NCBI GenBank assembly: GCA_023374045.1
Contig: CM041777.1
Span: 90,514,300-90,578,299, forward strand
Length of the DNA stretch: 64,000 bases
Source of the DNA: Limonium bicolor
Lineage: Eukaryota > Streptophyta > Magnoliopsida > Caryophyllales > Plumbaginaceae
Direction: 5' to 3'
Position numbers and translations under genes: made by a program. This document shows positions 46,714 to 59,161 of this stretch, in pieces. How positions within the stretch are numbered: position 1 is the stretch's first letter; the number at the start of each line of letters is the position of its first letter. The notes under the pieces are model-generated. The model was not told where the DNA came from. It did no database searches and saw nothing but the letters and a program-made list of their open reading frames with translations.

Positions 46714-47589
46714 CTGCAAGGTAGTATATCCGGTTGGCCCCATTCCGTAGCGTAGGCGGTAGCAGAGTCCGTTGTAGAAACGGTTTACCAGTATCTGGTC
46801 TGAGTAACCCAGATCTAGTAGCAGGTGGATAAGGCCGATGAAGGCGGTGTAGTACTCGTCTACCAACATCTTATCCCCCTGCCTCAGACTGTCCAGCTCA
46901 AGGCGCTTAGCCTCTTGCACATGTATCGGGTAGTACTTGGCTCACAGCAGAGCCGTGTACTCCCTTCACTCAAAGGTAGGGTCAGCAACTCTACCCTCCC
47001 GTACCAGCTTCCACCAACTCAGTGCCGAACCCTTCAGATAGTAAGCGGCAAGACGGACCTTGACTCCAGCAGGTACATTCAAGGTCTCATAGGCGGTCTC
47101 CATCTCGGAGATGTACTCCTCCAGCTTACCAGGGTCGGTCTCCCCATGAAAAGACGGGGGTCTCAGATCCGCCAACACCTTGACCCAGTTAGTCTCTGCG
47201 TGGCGTGGTTGTGGTTGTGGCCCTTGTTGGTCCGCACCGCTTTGCTGCTGCTGCTGATGCATCGTAACCACTAACTGAGGAACCATCTGGGCTACGGCGG
47301 CTGCTACGCACTGCTTAACCATGACTCGTGTCGTAGTGTCCTCGCCCTGGTCTCCCGTATCACCAACACCGCGCCCGTGGCCTCATCCACGTGGTCTACC
47401 TGACATCTGAATTTACACAAACATTCATTAGCACTAGGCTTACAAACTTATCAGTTCCAACGGTTGTAACGTCTTCCCGACAACAAGGTAAATCCACACT
47501 TAGTTAGTGGTTAACCTTTCCCTAACTGCTCACTGAGGTGGCTAAGATTAATTTCCTAACTCGGTATATTCCTAAGCTCGTATTCCGTC

Positions 47590-47613
47590 ATCAGAGCGAT
47601 ACTTCGCTCTGAT
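47590..47613 (-). other. Primer-site hairpin (minus Tekay)
   Basis: Perfect 10-bp stem ATCAGAGCGA / TCGCTCTGAT overlapping the primer-binding site. Confidence 0.8.
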
Positions 47614-47617
47614 ACCA
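47606..47617 (-). other. Primer-binding site (tRNA-iMet), minus Tekay
   Basis: TGGTATCAGAGC on the minus strand, five bases inside the LTR end at 47623. Confidence 0.9.
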
Positions 47618-47713
47618 CTTTTTGTAACACCCTACTGTAACTTAAACAACAATTCGAATTGCAGCGGAAGTATTTAATAACTTAACATTAACTAACGGTT
47701 GATGTTACACGCC

Positions 47714-47735
47714 GTTAGCCACCCACGTGACTAAC
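47714..47735 (-). promoter_or_regulatory. G-box hairpin (one mismatch), minus Tekay LTR
   Basis: GTTAGCCAC / GTGACTAAC around CACGTG; one stem mismatch relative to the family. Confidence 0.55.
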
Positions 47736-49510
47736 AAGGCTGAATACATACAAACGTATCGGTCTGATGCACAGACTCCCGAGCATAAGTACTAAACCAT
47801 AAATACAACAAGATTACCGAGTATTAATATTTACATCCAAAAACGTATAACTGTAAACCATAAGGTACCACCACGGGAGCACAGGCGCATCCCGGGTCCT
47901 AACATCCAAAACCATCAAAAGTATTTCATAAAAACCTAAGATTTAGCCATCCACTCCGCCTCCTCAATCACTGACTCGAGCTACATACTACAACATAAGA
48001 AAAGTCTGGTACCCAACTTCGCAGACTCATCACCTACATAATATCCACATAACCACCTCACAACTAACCAATCAATGTCACTACACACCTAATGCATAAC
48101 ACTACGAACATAATTAAGCACTCATCACACGTAACATGTAACGCGTCATGCTCTATAGGAGCGAACCCAACATGTCACCTCTGGCTTACGAACCATACCG
48201 CAATCAAACTAAGATATCGTCAACTATATACATCAACTATCCTAGATGCTAGACAACGTACAAGTGAACATATAAGCTAGCACATAACACCAACACTATC
48301 AGTCAAAAGCATATACTTAGTTGGATAGACCATAAAGACACTTAACATTCAAAAATGCAACAAACATGAACATAAACCAGCAACCGGAGCAACACACTCA
48401 ATCCAGTACACCCACAATGCACAAATAAAACTCACGAAGCTGTATACATAACGACCCGCCTCCTCGATGCTAAATGAACGGTAAAGCTAAACCATGGTAT
48501 CTAACGTGCACCCGTATATAGCATCATGAGCATCATTTTTAAACATACACATACATAGAACAAGAATTGCTCACAACATTACATAACATAACGGGAACAG
48601 TTCTCTTAGGACCGAACCCAACATAGTTAGTCCACTTGGGAGCCCAGAAATGCTGTCAAACTCATACTAACTCGTTACATAACTCGTTACCGTCCTGTTA
48701 AATGAACATAACTTAACCCAAGGTGCATCGATATAGTAATCCAGCACACCGACATAGTATGCCCTATGGCCCGACGTGAGTCAGTAAAATAGCTGGATAA
48801 GCTAAAAGGAGGTTGGAAACCAAAAAGAAACAACCATACATACAAAGAGAATGGAACCGGTTATGACATCGACCCCCATACTCACACGCGTGCCGGAACG
48901 ACCGGACTCCTCACTCCCCGGTTAGCACTTGTTAGAAGCCCCATTATTGAAACTTAGTAAATAAATTCACAAGTAAGTGTTTAGGTCCAGTTAGACACAC
49001 ACAAGGGTGTTAAAACATAGCTTAACAACACAAACCCATTTAGTTCACACGTAGCCGTGGTTAGAATGTTCCTTAAGTTGAAACGTTATGACCGGGTACC
49101 GCTCTCTTACGTATCCTAGTTTAGTTAAGAACGGGTTAACACGTATCCGAGGTTAACGGTACCGGTACTGTCACGTCACAATAATAATAATGACAGTAAA
49201 CTCATTCATGACTTAAGTCTTTCAAGGTCATAACACACAGAAAAACAACACACACAAGCCGGTGTAAACCGGTAGGCAACAAACGGCAAGAAAACCATAC
49301 CTTGGTCCCTCCTTCGATTGGTTTCCACCGTAGGCAACTCCTATACACATTAGTAATGTCGGTTAATTACCGTACTTGACTTCCAATTTTACTAAGTGTT
49401 TGCATACTTACATGACATGTTTTACAACTAAACTTACACTTAGTTGTCCTCATTATACCCATTAGGGTTTACTACATAAGTCACGTTCTTTCCTGTTTTT
49501 TTTAAGTTTT

Positions 49511-49788
49511 GGGTCGACCGACCCCCCCAACCGACCCAACCTCTTGGGTCGGTCCGTTCCAGTAACTTTCGGGTTCTCTGATTGTTGCCCGACCGAGCCA
49601 ACACTATTCCGACTGACCCAAAGCCCTCTGGGTCAGTCCATTCCAGAAACATTTTTGTTCTTCGTTTTTAGCCCGACCGACCCACCGACCGACCCAACCC
49701 CCTGGGTCGGTCGATTACAGAAACATTCCGTCTAACTTATTACAGTCCAACCGACCCAGCCAGGGTCGGTCCCCTGGGTCGGTCAACT
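49511..49788 (-). repeat. LTR hairpin array, GGGTCGGTCGG/CCGACCGACCC type
   Basis: Three to four units with stems such as CCGACCCAA...TTGGGTCGG, separated by spacers that on the minus strand end in TTTCTGGAAT or TTACTGGAA. The TCTGGAAT spacer is shared with the array of the plus Tekay LTR although the stems differ. Confidence 0.7.
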
Positions 49789-50942
49789 ATAGAACTTCTC
49801 CAAACAATGTCAAATTTTCCCCAAACTTGTCCTCAAGCCTCTTAATATGTTCTAACATCATTTGGCACACTTAACCTCCATATAACATCCACCAAACTCA
49901 TTCTCTAACTCCTTAAACACTTACTCATTTTCTCACAAAATTCCTTACACTTATAATGTTTTCTCCTTAGGTTTCTAAGTGGTGTTTCATACCTATGATA
50001 GCAACTATCCCAAGATGTTTCTTCATCACCAACGACATCATTTCCCAAGCATCTTTCACCATCCAAAGTTCGTTTATACAACTACTTGTAGTTTCTCCAC
50101 AAGTTTATACCTCCTCCTTACAAGACATCATTTCCTCCTTGCTTACCAAAATTTGCATAAGTCCTACACACTCTCACCATGACTTTGGTGCATCCTCCTA
50201 AAACACTCATTTGATTTCTAAATCCTCCAAGATAACGCCTAAGTCATTTTAACACTCAAGAACACCTCAATTCATTTTTCTTTCACCATAGAACACTTAG
50301 TCATTCCTAGTACTTCCTAGTTCACCAAAGTTCATTTTAAATACTCAAAACTCCTTGTTTCCTAACCAAATTTTGACATAGATTTGTTAGTATTTCCTTA
50401 CACCCAAAAACACAAGGTTTTCACCATTAAACACTCAAGAACATTTATCCACACAAAAATGTTCTTTACACACAACTAAGCCTTAAACTACACTACATCA
50501 CAATATAGTGCATAATTTAAATTGCTTGGCACTTAGGCCCTTAAATTGCATAAACCTTAAACACTGAATTTCCCACATAATATATGCCTTTGACCTGCAA
50601 ATACACACATCATTTCATATGCCTTTAATAGCCTTTTTGAGGATAGTTTACTAGCTCATTTGCCATTGGCTTCTTAGGTAGTTTATTAAACATTTTAAAG
50701 ATCAATTTTCCTAAGACGCATAAGTTTAGGTTGTTTACCTCTTTTCCTTCCAAACTTCTTCTTGTTTCCTGTCCTTGGATTGAATATTAGCAAGGAACTT
50801 GATCACTTGTCAACCTTCTATCCATACACAAGTAAAGATAATGAGCTTTAAGCTTCATGCTTATACTCATTAATAAACCTTAGGTCATATAATGTCTTAA
50901 AACACATAGATGAATGTTTTACCTTAGAATTGAATTGAAATT

Positions 50943-52885
50943 TGAAATACCCCTAAATTAATTTAAATTAATTTAGGGGATTTCTTTTATTAAACCGTAA
51001 ATAATACTATTAAATATTAAATTATTGTATGGAATTATGAATATTAAATTATTATATGGAATTATGAAAATTAAATTAGGGGATTTCTTCTATTTAATCC
51101 TAAAGAATACTATTAAACATTAGATTATTGTATATCATATATATATATGATTATGAATTTATAAAAGATTTATAAGTCGATAAATCTTGAAAAAATTTCT
51201 AAAGAATCCAATTATATTATAAAGATTTAAGAAATATTTGGAACAATAATTTGAATCATAAAAGTCAATATAAAATCATGGAAACCATAAAGCTTCTTAA
51301 GCCTTGCTAGGGTTGAGTATTTGAGAATGGTCAAACCAGCCCATGAAACCTATACCAATAAAAAGGTTATGGAAAGCCAAGAAGATTGATAAAAGAACGT
51401 TAAAAATGGATCATCCTAGCGAAAGTTATGATAAAATGAAATTTAGAGCCAAAATTTTGAAGGCTGCTGACGTGGCAAGGGCTGCTGACTCAGCCACGCG
51501 CGCCTCGGGAAGCGTGCCACGCCAGATTGCCAGAATTCCCCAGAAGATCGGCTAACTCTTCTCAGCCACAACCTGATCGTGGCCCTATCTTTTGACCTCC
51601 ATATCTCCGCCGTCTATTGGTATTTTTGCATGTCATCTTCTTCATTCTCTTCTCCTACAATTCCCCTTTCCTACCATAGCTCATACACACCCTAACTCTT
51701 TCTACATCGACGGGAAATTCGATCTGAAGTAGCCTCCCTGAAAACGGCAACCCAGAACTCTAGGAAAACGTGATTAATCTGGCTGATTCTAAATCGTGTG
51801 GAAGATATAAGCGTCTAAAGTTACCAACTCGATCACGTCGGGTTTTTGCCCAGAATTTTTCCAGAAACGACATGGTTTTGTGGATTGAATCTCTCTCAAT
51901 TAGCACGAGTTGATCCGTGAAGTAGGCTACTCGAACTGCACATGAAATAACGATTTTCTGGAAATTCAATTTCGTTTTCCCTCACCAGCGCATCTCCGGT
52001 ATGATTCCGACCGAATTCGACCATCTAGGTTACTCGTTTTTGTATATTACCGTTCATACCCATCTATCAATTTAACATATAACGCACTAAATTGAGGGAA
52101 TTTGTGGACATTCGAATCTGAAACAACATGAACCCTAGGTTCTTCGAACCCAGAATCGTGTTCTCGATTTCGTGCACCATAGATCGTAAAACTAGTACCA
52201 TTGGATTCGGCTTTCAATTTCGAGTCCAACGCAACAAGAATATCCCAAAACCGTTCTGTAGATTGTGAGAATTTGATCGAATCCCATTCGTGATGATTTG
52301 GGAATTTCTGGATGAACTAGGTGAAATAGGGCCGTCCGATCATAGCTAGGAGGAATGGACGGCCAAGATTAAAACGTGGGAAGTTTTAGTTGTATTAAGT
52401 AATATTAATTCCAGAATAATACCCTAACTTGTTGAATTTATTTAATGGCCTTCCCGAATGTATTTTGACACGAAATTTTAACTATAGATTCCTTATAAAA
52501 TGTAGTTTATTATGATGTAAATTAATATTGGTTTTGAGTTTTAAAACGTAATTTATAATTTTTGTAATTTATGAGAATTATGGATTTATTTAGATAATTT
52601 TAAAAGATATTTTTATGAGATAAAAATTTTATAATATGTCTAAAATATCATAGTTACTATATATTAAATTTGGGAATTTTTAGACAAGTTTAAATGGGTT
52701 TAAAAATTGTGTTTATGAATTTTTCATAAGTTATCTTACAACATATGGTTTTTAATGTAACCAAAAATTAAGTATAGTTGAATAATAAACATGGTAGGTT
52801 GAAAATAATATAATAAGACTAAACTAACATTTAATACAGAATGTTAAAAACACATTTTTGGGTATAAACTTTTAAGTGTAGTACT

Positions 52886-52925
<40 letters not shown>

Positions 52926-54088
52926 AATAAGATAGTAACTTAGGTTGAATCAAGGGATTAAATTAATCTACATTGATATTAATTATATAAAATTGAAGTT
53001 AAAATATTTAATTGAAGCTAAGGAAAATACTTTATTTTATAAACCATATATTGGATGTAGATAGGTGTAAAAGTTAATAGAAATAATTAAATACAATAAA
53101 ACTACATAAAGAATGTCTTGAATAAATCCTAATATAAATACATAAAAAAATAAAGGAAATAAAATACCTTATAGGAAATAGAATATAAAAGAATTAATAA
53201 GTTAAATTAAACCTATACATAATATTAATAAAAGAATATTATATGGGGTGGTATTAAATTATGGTTTTGAAATTAAACTTAAAGAGTTACCTTTGAATTT
53301 CTAAGATTTATATAAACCATATTAGAGTACATGTATAATATTATTTGTCATTGAACAGAATGTGAGTATATAATTGGTTAAGTAATTAATAAGTTAAGAC
53401 TTAGGAAAATTTGTAATTAGATTCTACACAAAAAGATCTTATTGTATAATTAATAAATAAATGATATATAGTTTTACATCTAAATGTGAAGTGGATTAGT
53501 AAGTCTAGATTTAATGATTTCATAACATTTATAGTATTGAACGATAACTTAATGTTTTAAGATAAAATCATTAAAAGGATTATGATATAAAACTATATTA
53601 AACTATGATTAGAAAATTAATCTAAATAATAATCCTTAAGTGTCTTAGCATTAGATAAGCCATATGAAGTACATTTATAACATTAATTACCAATACTTAG
53701 GATGTGAGTTTATAATTAAGTGATGTGTTTAGTAGTTAGAATTTATAAAAAGGTTTATAAATAGAAATTAGATACTTAAAACCTTTGAACTTTATTTAGA
53801 GGAAACTAAGTTACATAAGAGATTATATTAATTTACCTTTTGACATTGGAACATGTTAATATGTCATTTGAATATTATGATGATTTTTCGGAATAGATGA
53901 TCTTATTAAATAATTGACAATTTCACTTACGAATAAGAATTTGATTCTTAGATGAATTCTACCTTATGTTAAGATATATTGTCCATCCTAAATACAATAA
54001 AGGAAATTAATTTATTAAGTTATTCCTTTGAAACCTTAGGTTTTGTAATAACTTAAGACGTATTTAAGACTTAAGTTTATTGAAGTTT
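50943..54088 (+). repeat. Unassigned LTR-like sequence, interrupted by the plus Tekay element
   Basis: Starts TGAAATACCCCTAAATT, the LTR-family start, followed by a near-palindromic AATTAATTTAAATTAATT. The interior resembles plant gypsy LTR sequence (AAGGTTATGGAAAGCC, GCGAAAGTTATGA at 51360-51430) and then becomes very AT-rich, with a (TA)n tract at 52893-52920. It ends where the Tekay LTR begins, so the rest may lie beyond the window. No coding region recognised. Confidence 0.4.
52893..52920. repeat. (TA)n microsatellite
   Basis: Continuous TA run in AT-rich repeat DNA. Confidence 0.8.
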
Positions 54089-56338
54089 TGAAATACCCCA
54101 AACCTTGGCATGTTGGGTAAACATTAAAACATGATTTATTAAGACTAAAAAGAGTCTTAGAAACCTTGGTAAACAAATTTAAACAAAAGGAAACACAAAT
54201 ATGCTTTAAAGTCAATAAGAGCCAAAATGTGCTCTAAGCTTGGGATAAACTTGAGTAAGACCTAATGAGCTTACCAAGACCTCATTTATATACTAATGAA
54301 CATATTAAAAACCAATTACCAAAGAAAACCAAGCTTGAAAACAAGTTAAAACACAAAATGTGCTTTAAGAAGTCTTAAAGCACATTTTTGAAAAATTGTC
54401 TTGTAAATGAGTTTTGAATGGCTAAATGTCCATCATTACTCTTAAATATATATGTGTACTATATAGTATCACATTTGGGTGGCTATATTGATGGGAAATC
54501 AAAAATTTCACTTCTAAGTGCCTTGTTTAGGTGAATAGTGATTTTTATAAGCTATTTTGTAACATATGTTGTATAAGTAATTAAATTGACAAACAAAGAC
54601 TTAAATACCCTCATTATAATATAGGGGGCCGGTTTTTCTAGTGGGGTGACTCACCACTCTCTAATTAATTCAATAAGTAAGTAAAGAAAACTAAGTAAAA
54701 CTTGCTTTTTACTTTATAAGTATAAATATCTCTTAAAAGCAAATTCTATCTTCATTCTCTCATTTCTTTCCTTGCTCACACGGTTTCCCCCACCTCTCTT
54801 CTTCCTTCTTCCTTGTTCTCTCTCGTCGGTAATACTACTACCACCATGGAAGTTCCAACTTTGACCACTTGCTAAATCTAGCTCACTTGTCCAAATCAAA
54901 AAAGACCACCCCATCTCTTCCTCTCATCAAGCTCTTCATTCCTATCTTCTCAAAACTCCAAGAGCTCCATTTCGGTGCCAAGGTGTTCCACCATTGAAGG
55001 AGCTTGAGCTTGTATTTTGACATATTGTTGATCTCCTTTGCTTCTAGGTAAGGAATCTCAAAGAAAAATCATTTTCCTCCATGTTTTTACCTTGACCGAA
55101 AATACACATTGATATAGCTCTTTGTGTGACTTTGTTCTAGCTTCATTTCAACTCTTCATGGACTAGGTGGAGTCCTCTCTTGTTATATATTCAAACTCCC
55201 TTCAAAGATCAAGGTAAAACAACTACATTAATGTTTTTGAAACAATGTCAAATTAGGGTTTACAATGAGATGAAGCTCAAAGCTTGAATACTCATTATGG
55301 TGTTTTATATTGTCTAGAACTTGACAAGGAACCAAAATACCATACGGTTTTGTAAGGAATCAAGGAGGAAGTATTTTGGAAAAAGAGGTAAATCTACTAA
55401 CTTAAATGTTGTTTAATGCCTTAGGAGAAATGAGCTTATAAATGCTTATTAAAACTACCTAAAGAGCAAATGGTGAATGACTTAGTAAAGTGTTCTCAAG
55501 AGACTAGTAAAGGGCATATATGTGTGTTGAGTGTATTTGCAGGTTAAAGGCATATATATTGTGGAAATTCAGTGTTTATGATTTAAGCACTTTAAGGGCC
55601 TAAGAGCCATGCATTTTAAGGGCCTAAGTGCCATGCAATTTAAATTATGCACTATATTGTAATGTAGTGTAAATTTGGGTGAATTGTGTATGAGAGTGTT
55701 CTTGGTGATTTTAGATGTTCTTGTGTGTTTAAAGGAGAAGGCAAAGTGTTTAGGCTTAGTAATGTTCTAGGGGAATCCATGTCAAAATTTAGGTAAGAAA
55801 CAAGAAGTTCTAAGTGTTTACATAAGGTTTGGTGAGTTAGATAATGTAGGAAATGAATAAGGAGTTCATGATGTTTTAAAGGAATTTTGATGAACTAGGA
55901 AGTGTTAGAGTGTAATAGGACTTAGACATGATCTTGAGATTTAGTAGGTACCAAAGTCACTTTGGGACTTAGGTAAATACCTAGGCAAACTTTGGTAAAA
56001 TGAGGAGGAGTATACACTAGGAAAAGAGTTTCAAAAAGGATATAAGGAATTAGTTGGGAAAGATGATGCTTGGGAGATGATGTTAAGTTAAGGAGAAAGC
56101 ATTTTGGCATAGTAGTTATCATAGGTATGAAACACCACTTGGAAAACTAGGAGAAAATATTGTAAGTGTTAGGAATTTTGTGAAGGAATAAGTAAAGGCT
56201 TAAGGAATTAGAAAATGAGTTTTATGAGTGTTTAAGGGTGTCTTAAGTTGTGTTTAGAGTGCCCAAATGAGGTTAGGGAGTACTAGGTTATATGGGGTGA
56301 AGTTTGGAGTTGAATGTAAAAAGGAAAACTAGATTTGG

Positions 56339-56527
56339 GGCCGACCGGACTTGCGACCGGACTTGCAAGCTCGGTCGGGACCTGTTTACCCTGCGAGAAT
56401 TAGTTTCTGGAATGGACCGGGCATAGGACCGGACATGGACAAGTCCGGTCGGGCTGAATTTCCGAAGGGGAGAACTCTCTGGAATCGACCGGACATGGAC
56501 AAGTCCGGTCGGCAAGTCCGGTCGGAC
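56339..56527 (+). repeat. LTR hairpin array, GACCGGAC/GTCCGGTC type
   Basis: Three ~72-bp units with stems such as GACCGGACATG and CAAGTCCGGTC, separated by spacers ending CTGGAAT. A poly-A run (18 A) follows at about 56538-56556. Confidence 0.72.
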
Positions 56528-57794
56528 CTAAACTTGTAAAAAAAAAAAAAAAAAAAGGAAAGAATGTGACTTATGTAGTTAACCCTAGGGTGTATAATGA
56601 AGGTAACCTAGGGTGAGGTAGACATTAAAACATGTCATACAATCATGTTGAATACTTAGTAAGTGTGAAGTTAAATAAATAATTAACCGACATTACTAAT
56701 GTGTATAGGATTCTCTCAAGGTGGGAACGAAACAAGGCAAGGACCAAGGTATGGTTTTCTTGCAGTCTGTTGCCTACCGGTTTACACCGGCTTGGGTGTT
56801 GTTTGCCTTTCTGTGTGTTACGACCTTATAAGATTAAGGCATGAAAAGAGTTTACAGTTGTTATACATTATGATGTGGTAAGGTTATGACTCCTTTCCCT
56901 TGGTTGTCTAACAAGACCTAAATGTTTGCTTGTATGTGACTTAACAAAATATTGTGTGATCACTAACAAGTACTAACCGGGGGAGTGAGGAGTCCGGTTG
57001 TTCCGGCCACGCGTGTGATGGATGGGGGTCGATATCATATCCGGTTCGGCTCTCTTGGTGTATGTATAGGTGGTATTCCAATTTGGTTTCTACCTTCCCT
57101 TAGCTTATCCAAAGCTAGTTACTGACTCACGTCGGGCCATAGGGGCATACGTATGTTATTTCGGTGTGCTTGGGATTACTATATCCGACACACCTTTGGT
57201 ATAAGTTAACCGTTCTATATAACCGGACGGTAACGAGGATGGTAACGAGCTTAACATGGGATTGGTAATAATCTCTAGGCTCACATGGTATACTAACTAT
57301 GGTGGAAGGTTCCTTGTGAGGACCGAATTTATGGTTTTACGTATTGATGTTGTGATGCTATGCAATTTCCCTTGCTATGCTATGGTATATATATATATGT
57401 TGGATGATCTAAAATGAATGCCATGTTATTATGACAATTGGTTGCGCGTATCCCGGTAGTCGATGGGCTGCGCGTTAGCCATACCAGCAAAGGTGCTGAC
57501 CCCCTCGGGGGCTCCATATTTTTATTGCAGGATGAGGATCGAAGAGGCAGAGTGGCTCTAGGTCCTAGGTTGTTGATATACTTTTGGATAAGTAGGTTGT
57601 TGAGCCCGGGATGCGCTTGTGCTCCCGAGGCGTTACATTTTGATACCGTTGTTATACAGTGTTGGATGATTATGGTTTGGAGATGTATTGTAAATTAAAT
57701 ACTCGGTATGGTTGGTTATGTTTATATATGGATGTTAGACACTATGCTCGGGAGTCTGATCATCAGACCGATACTGTTGTATTTATTCTGCCTA

Positions 57795-57816
57795 GTTAAC
57801 CACGTGGGTGGTTAAC
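57795..57816 (+). promoter_or_regulatory. G-box hairpin with compensatory change, plus Tekay LTR
   Basis: GTTAACCAC / GTGGTTAAC: the fifth pair is A-T where the sister LTRs have G-C, so the 9-bp stem is preserved by a double change. It contains CACGTG. Confidence 0.62.
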
Positions 57817-57912
57817 GGCGTTGTAACACCAAAGCGTTAGTTATTATTTGGCTGGTAATTTCCGCTGCGAATTCGGTAGATGATAGGAGCGTTGTAGGGG
57901 TGTTACAAAAAG

Positions 57913-57924
57913 TGGTATCAGAGC
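57913..57924 (+). other. Primer-binding site (tRNA-iMet), plus Tekay
   Basis: TGGTATCAGAGC five bases (AAAAG) after the LTR end. Confidence 0.93.
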
Positions 57925-57940
57925 GAAGTGTCGCTCTGAT
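57917..57940 (+). other. Primer-site hairpin, plus Tekay
   Basis: Perfect inverted repeat ATCAGAGCGA-AGTG-TCGCTCTGAT that includes eight bases of the primer-binding site. Confidence 0.82.
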
Positions 57941-58801
57941 GACTAGAATACCGAGCTTAGAGATACCGAGTTAGGAAACCTAGCTACAGTTACCTAAGTG
58001 GACAGATTTGGAAAGGTTAACCACTAACTAAGTGTGGAATTACCTGGTTGTCGGGAAGATGCTATAACCATTGGACCGATAAGTGTGCAAGCATAATGCT
58101 AATGAAATGTTCATATGAATTCAGATGGCAGGTAGACCACGAGGGAGAGGCCGCGGGCGCGGTACTGGAGATTTGGGTAACCAGGGCGATGATACTGCGG
58201 CACAGACTATGGCTGAGGCAGTTGCAGCCGCCGTAGCCCAGTTGGTACCCGATCTGGTTGCTGCTATTCAGCAAGGGCAACAGCCCGGAGTTCACCACCA
58301 CCACCACCGCCACGAGAGACCAATTGGGTCAAGGCGTTGGCTGATCTCAGACCGCCATCATTCAATGGGGACTGATCCTCGAAAACTGGAGCGGGCGTAC
58401 ATCTCTGAACTGGAGACCGCCTACGAGACCTGGCAGTACCTGCTGAGCTAAGGTCCGTCTTGCTGCCTACTACTTGAAGGGTACGGCACAGAGTTGGTGT
58501 GGAAGTTTGAGTGAAGGAGGACAGGATGGCTGATCCTGAATTTGGTTGGAGGGAGTACACGGCTCTACTGCGAGCCAAGTACTACCCGGTACATGTGCAG
58601 GAGGCAAAGCGCCTCGAGCTGGATAGTCTGAGGCAGGGAGATAAGATGTCGGTTGATGACTACTACACAGCATTCACCGGCCTTATCCACCTGTTACCAG
58701 ACCTTGGGTATTCGAACCGGGTGTTGGTGAACCGGTTCTACAATGGACTAAGCCACCGTCTCCGCTATGGGATGGGGCCAGCTGAGTATACTACCTTGCA
58801 G

Positions 58802-58904
58802 GTAATTAGAGTACCTTGTTGTGAATCAATATACACTATGAGTGAATGTTAATGTGAGTTGGTAAGTTGTTTTTGCGGGGCATGACTGACATCCTAAAAT
58901 ACAG
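58802..58904 (+). other. Gag intron 1 (plus Tekay)
   Basis: 103 bp, donor CAG/GTAATT, acceptor AAATACAG/GAGTGC. Removal joins TTLQ to ECYHAAAK in frame. Without splicing translation stops 15 residues later, giving a Gag without zinc knuckles. The minus copy has an intron at the same place. Confidence 0.7.
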
Positions 58905-59161
58905 GAGTGCTATCATGCCGCTGCTAAGGTTGAAATTACCGTCCGTCTGAGGGACGAGGAAAATGCGCACAAGCGCAAGGCCACCAATGAGGGCCAGAAT
59001 CAGCAAGGGTATGGGGGAGGAAGAAGAAGAAACCCTACCCTCAGCCCCAGAAGGGCCAGTACCAGGGTGACAAGGGCCAAGCCAGACCACCACAGCTGAT
59101 GAGCCACTGAAGCTCACGTATGCGTACGCGGCGAAGCCTCTACGCTCCTACCCGCCTAAGG

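Larger units (their letters stand above)
45911..47406 (-). pseudogene. gag: Gag of the minus Tekay element, with two introns
   Basis: Begins MSGRPRG at ATG 47406; codon 8 is a stop. The capsid core (PF03732 type) includes LRPPSFHGETDPGKLEEYI and YYLKGSALSWWKLV (47170-47010), then a shift to the QEAKRLELDSLRQGDKM region (46920-46760) ending TTLQ. Intron 46713-46617 interrupts it, then KRKA-rich sequence, intron 46358-46279, a zinc knuckle CKWCKGDHPSKDC and a second damaged knuckle (stop and Cys loss near 46167). The Ser/Lys-rich tail ends at 45911. Gag packages element RNA. Confidence 0.82.
42995..50942 (-). mobile_element. Decayed Tekay-type Ty3/gypsy element with AlkB insert
   Basis: The minus-strand order is 5' LTR (47623-50942, truncated), primer site (47606-47617), gag (47406-45911), AlkB domain (45788-45048) and pol (44859-42995), the same order as in the 54089 element. 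It lacks the integrase core and the 3' LTR. The integrase zinc region lies inverted at 41709-42032. Stops and shifts in all genes mark it as inactive. Confidence 0.88.
47623..50942 (-). repeat. 5' LTR of the minus Tekay element, truncated
   Basis: The plus-strand reading starts TGTAACACCCTACTG. It aligns with the plus Tekay LTR back to a point equivalent to about 55200 (AAGGTAAAAC block at 50925-50942), then is cut by another LTR-like start at 50943; the outer ~1.1 kb is absent. Landmarks are the G-box hairpin 47714-47735 (one mismatch), the CCGG hairpin block at about 49255-49302 and the hairpin array 49511-49788. Confidence 0.8.
54089..57907 (+). repeat. 5' LTR of the plus Tekay element
   Basis: TGAAATACCCC...GTAGGGGTGTTACA, 3819 bp. 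Carries the hairpin array (56339-56527), the TATGGTTTTCTTGC block with CCGG hairpin (56749-56792) and the G-box hairpin (57795-57816). The last 86 bp start TGTAACACC and end GGTGTTACA. Confidence 0.88.
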
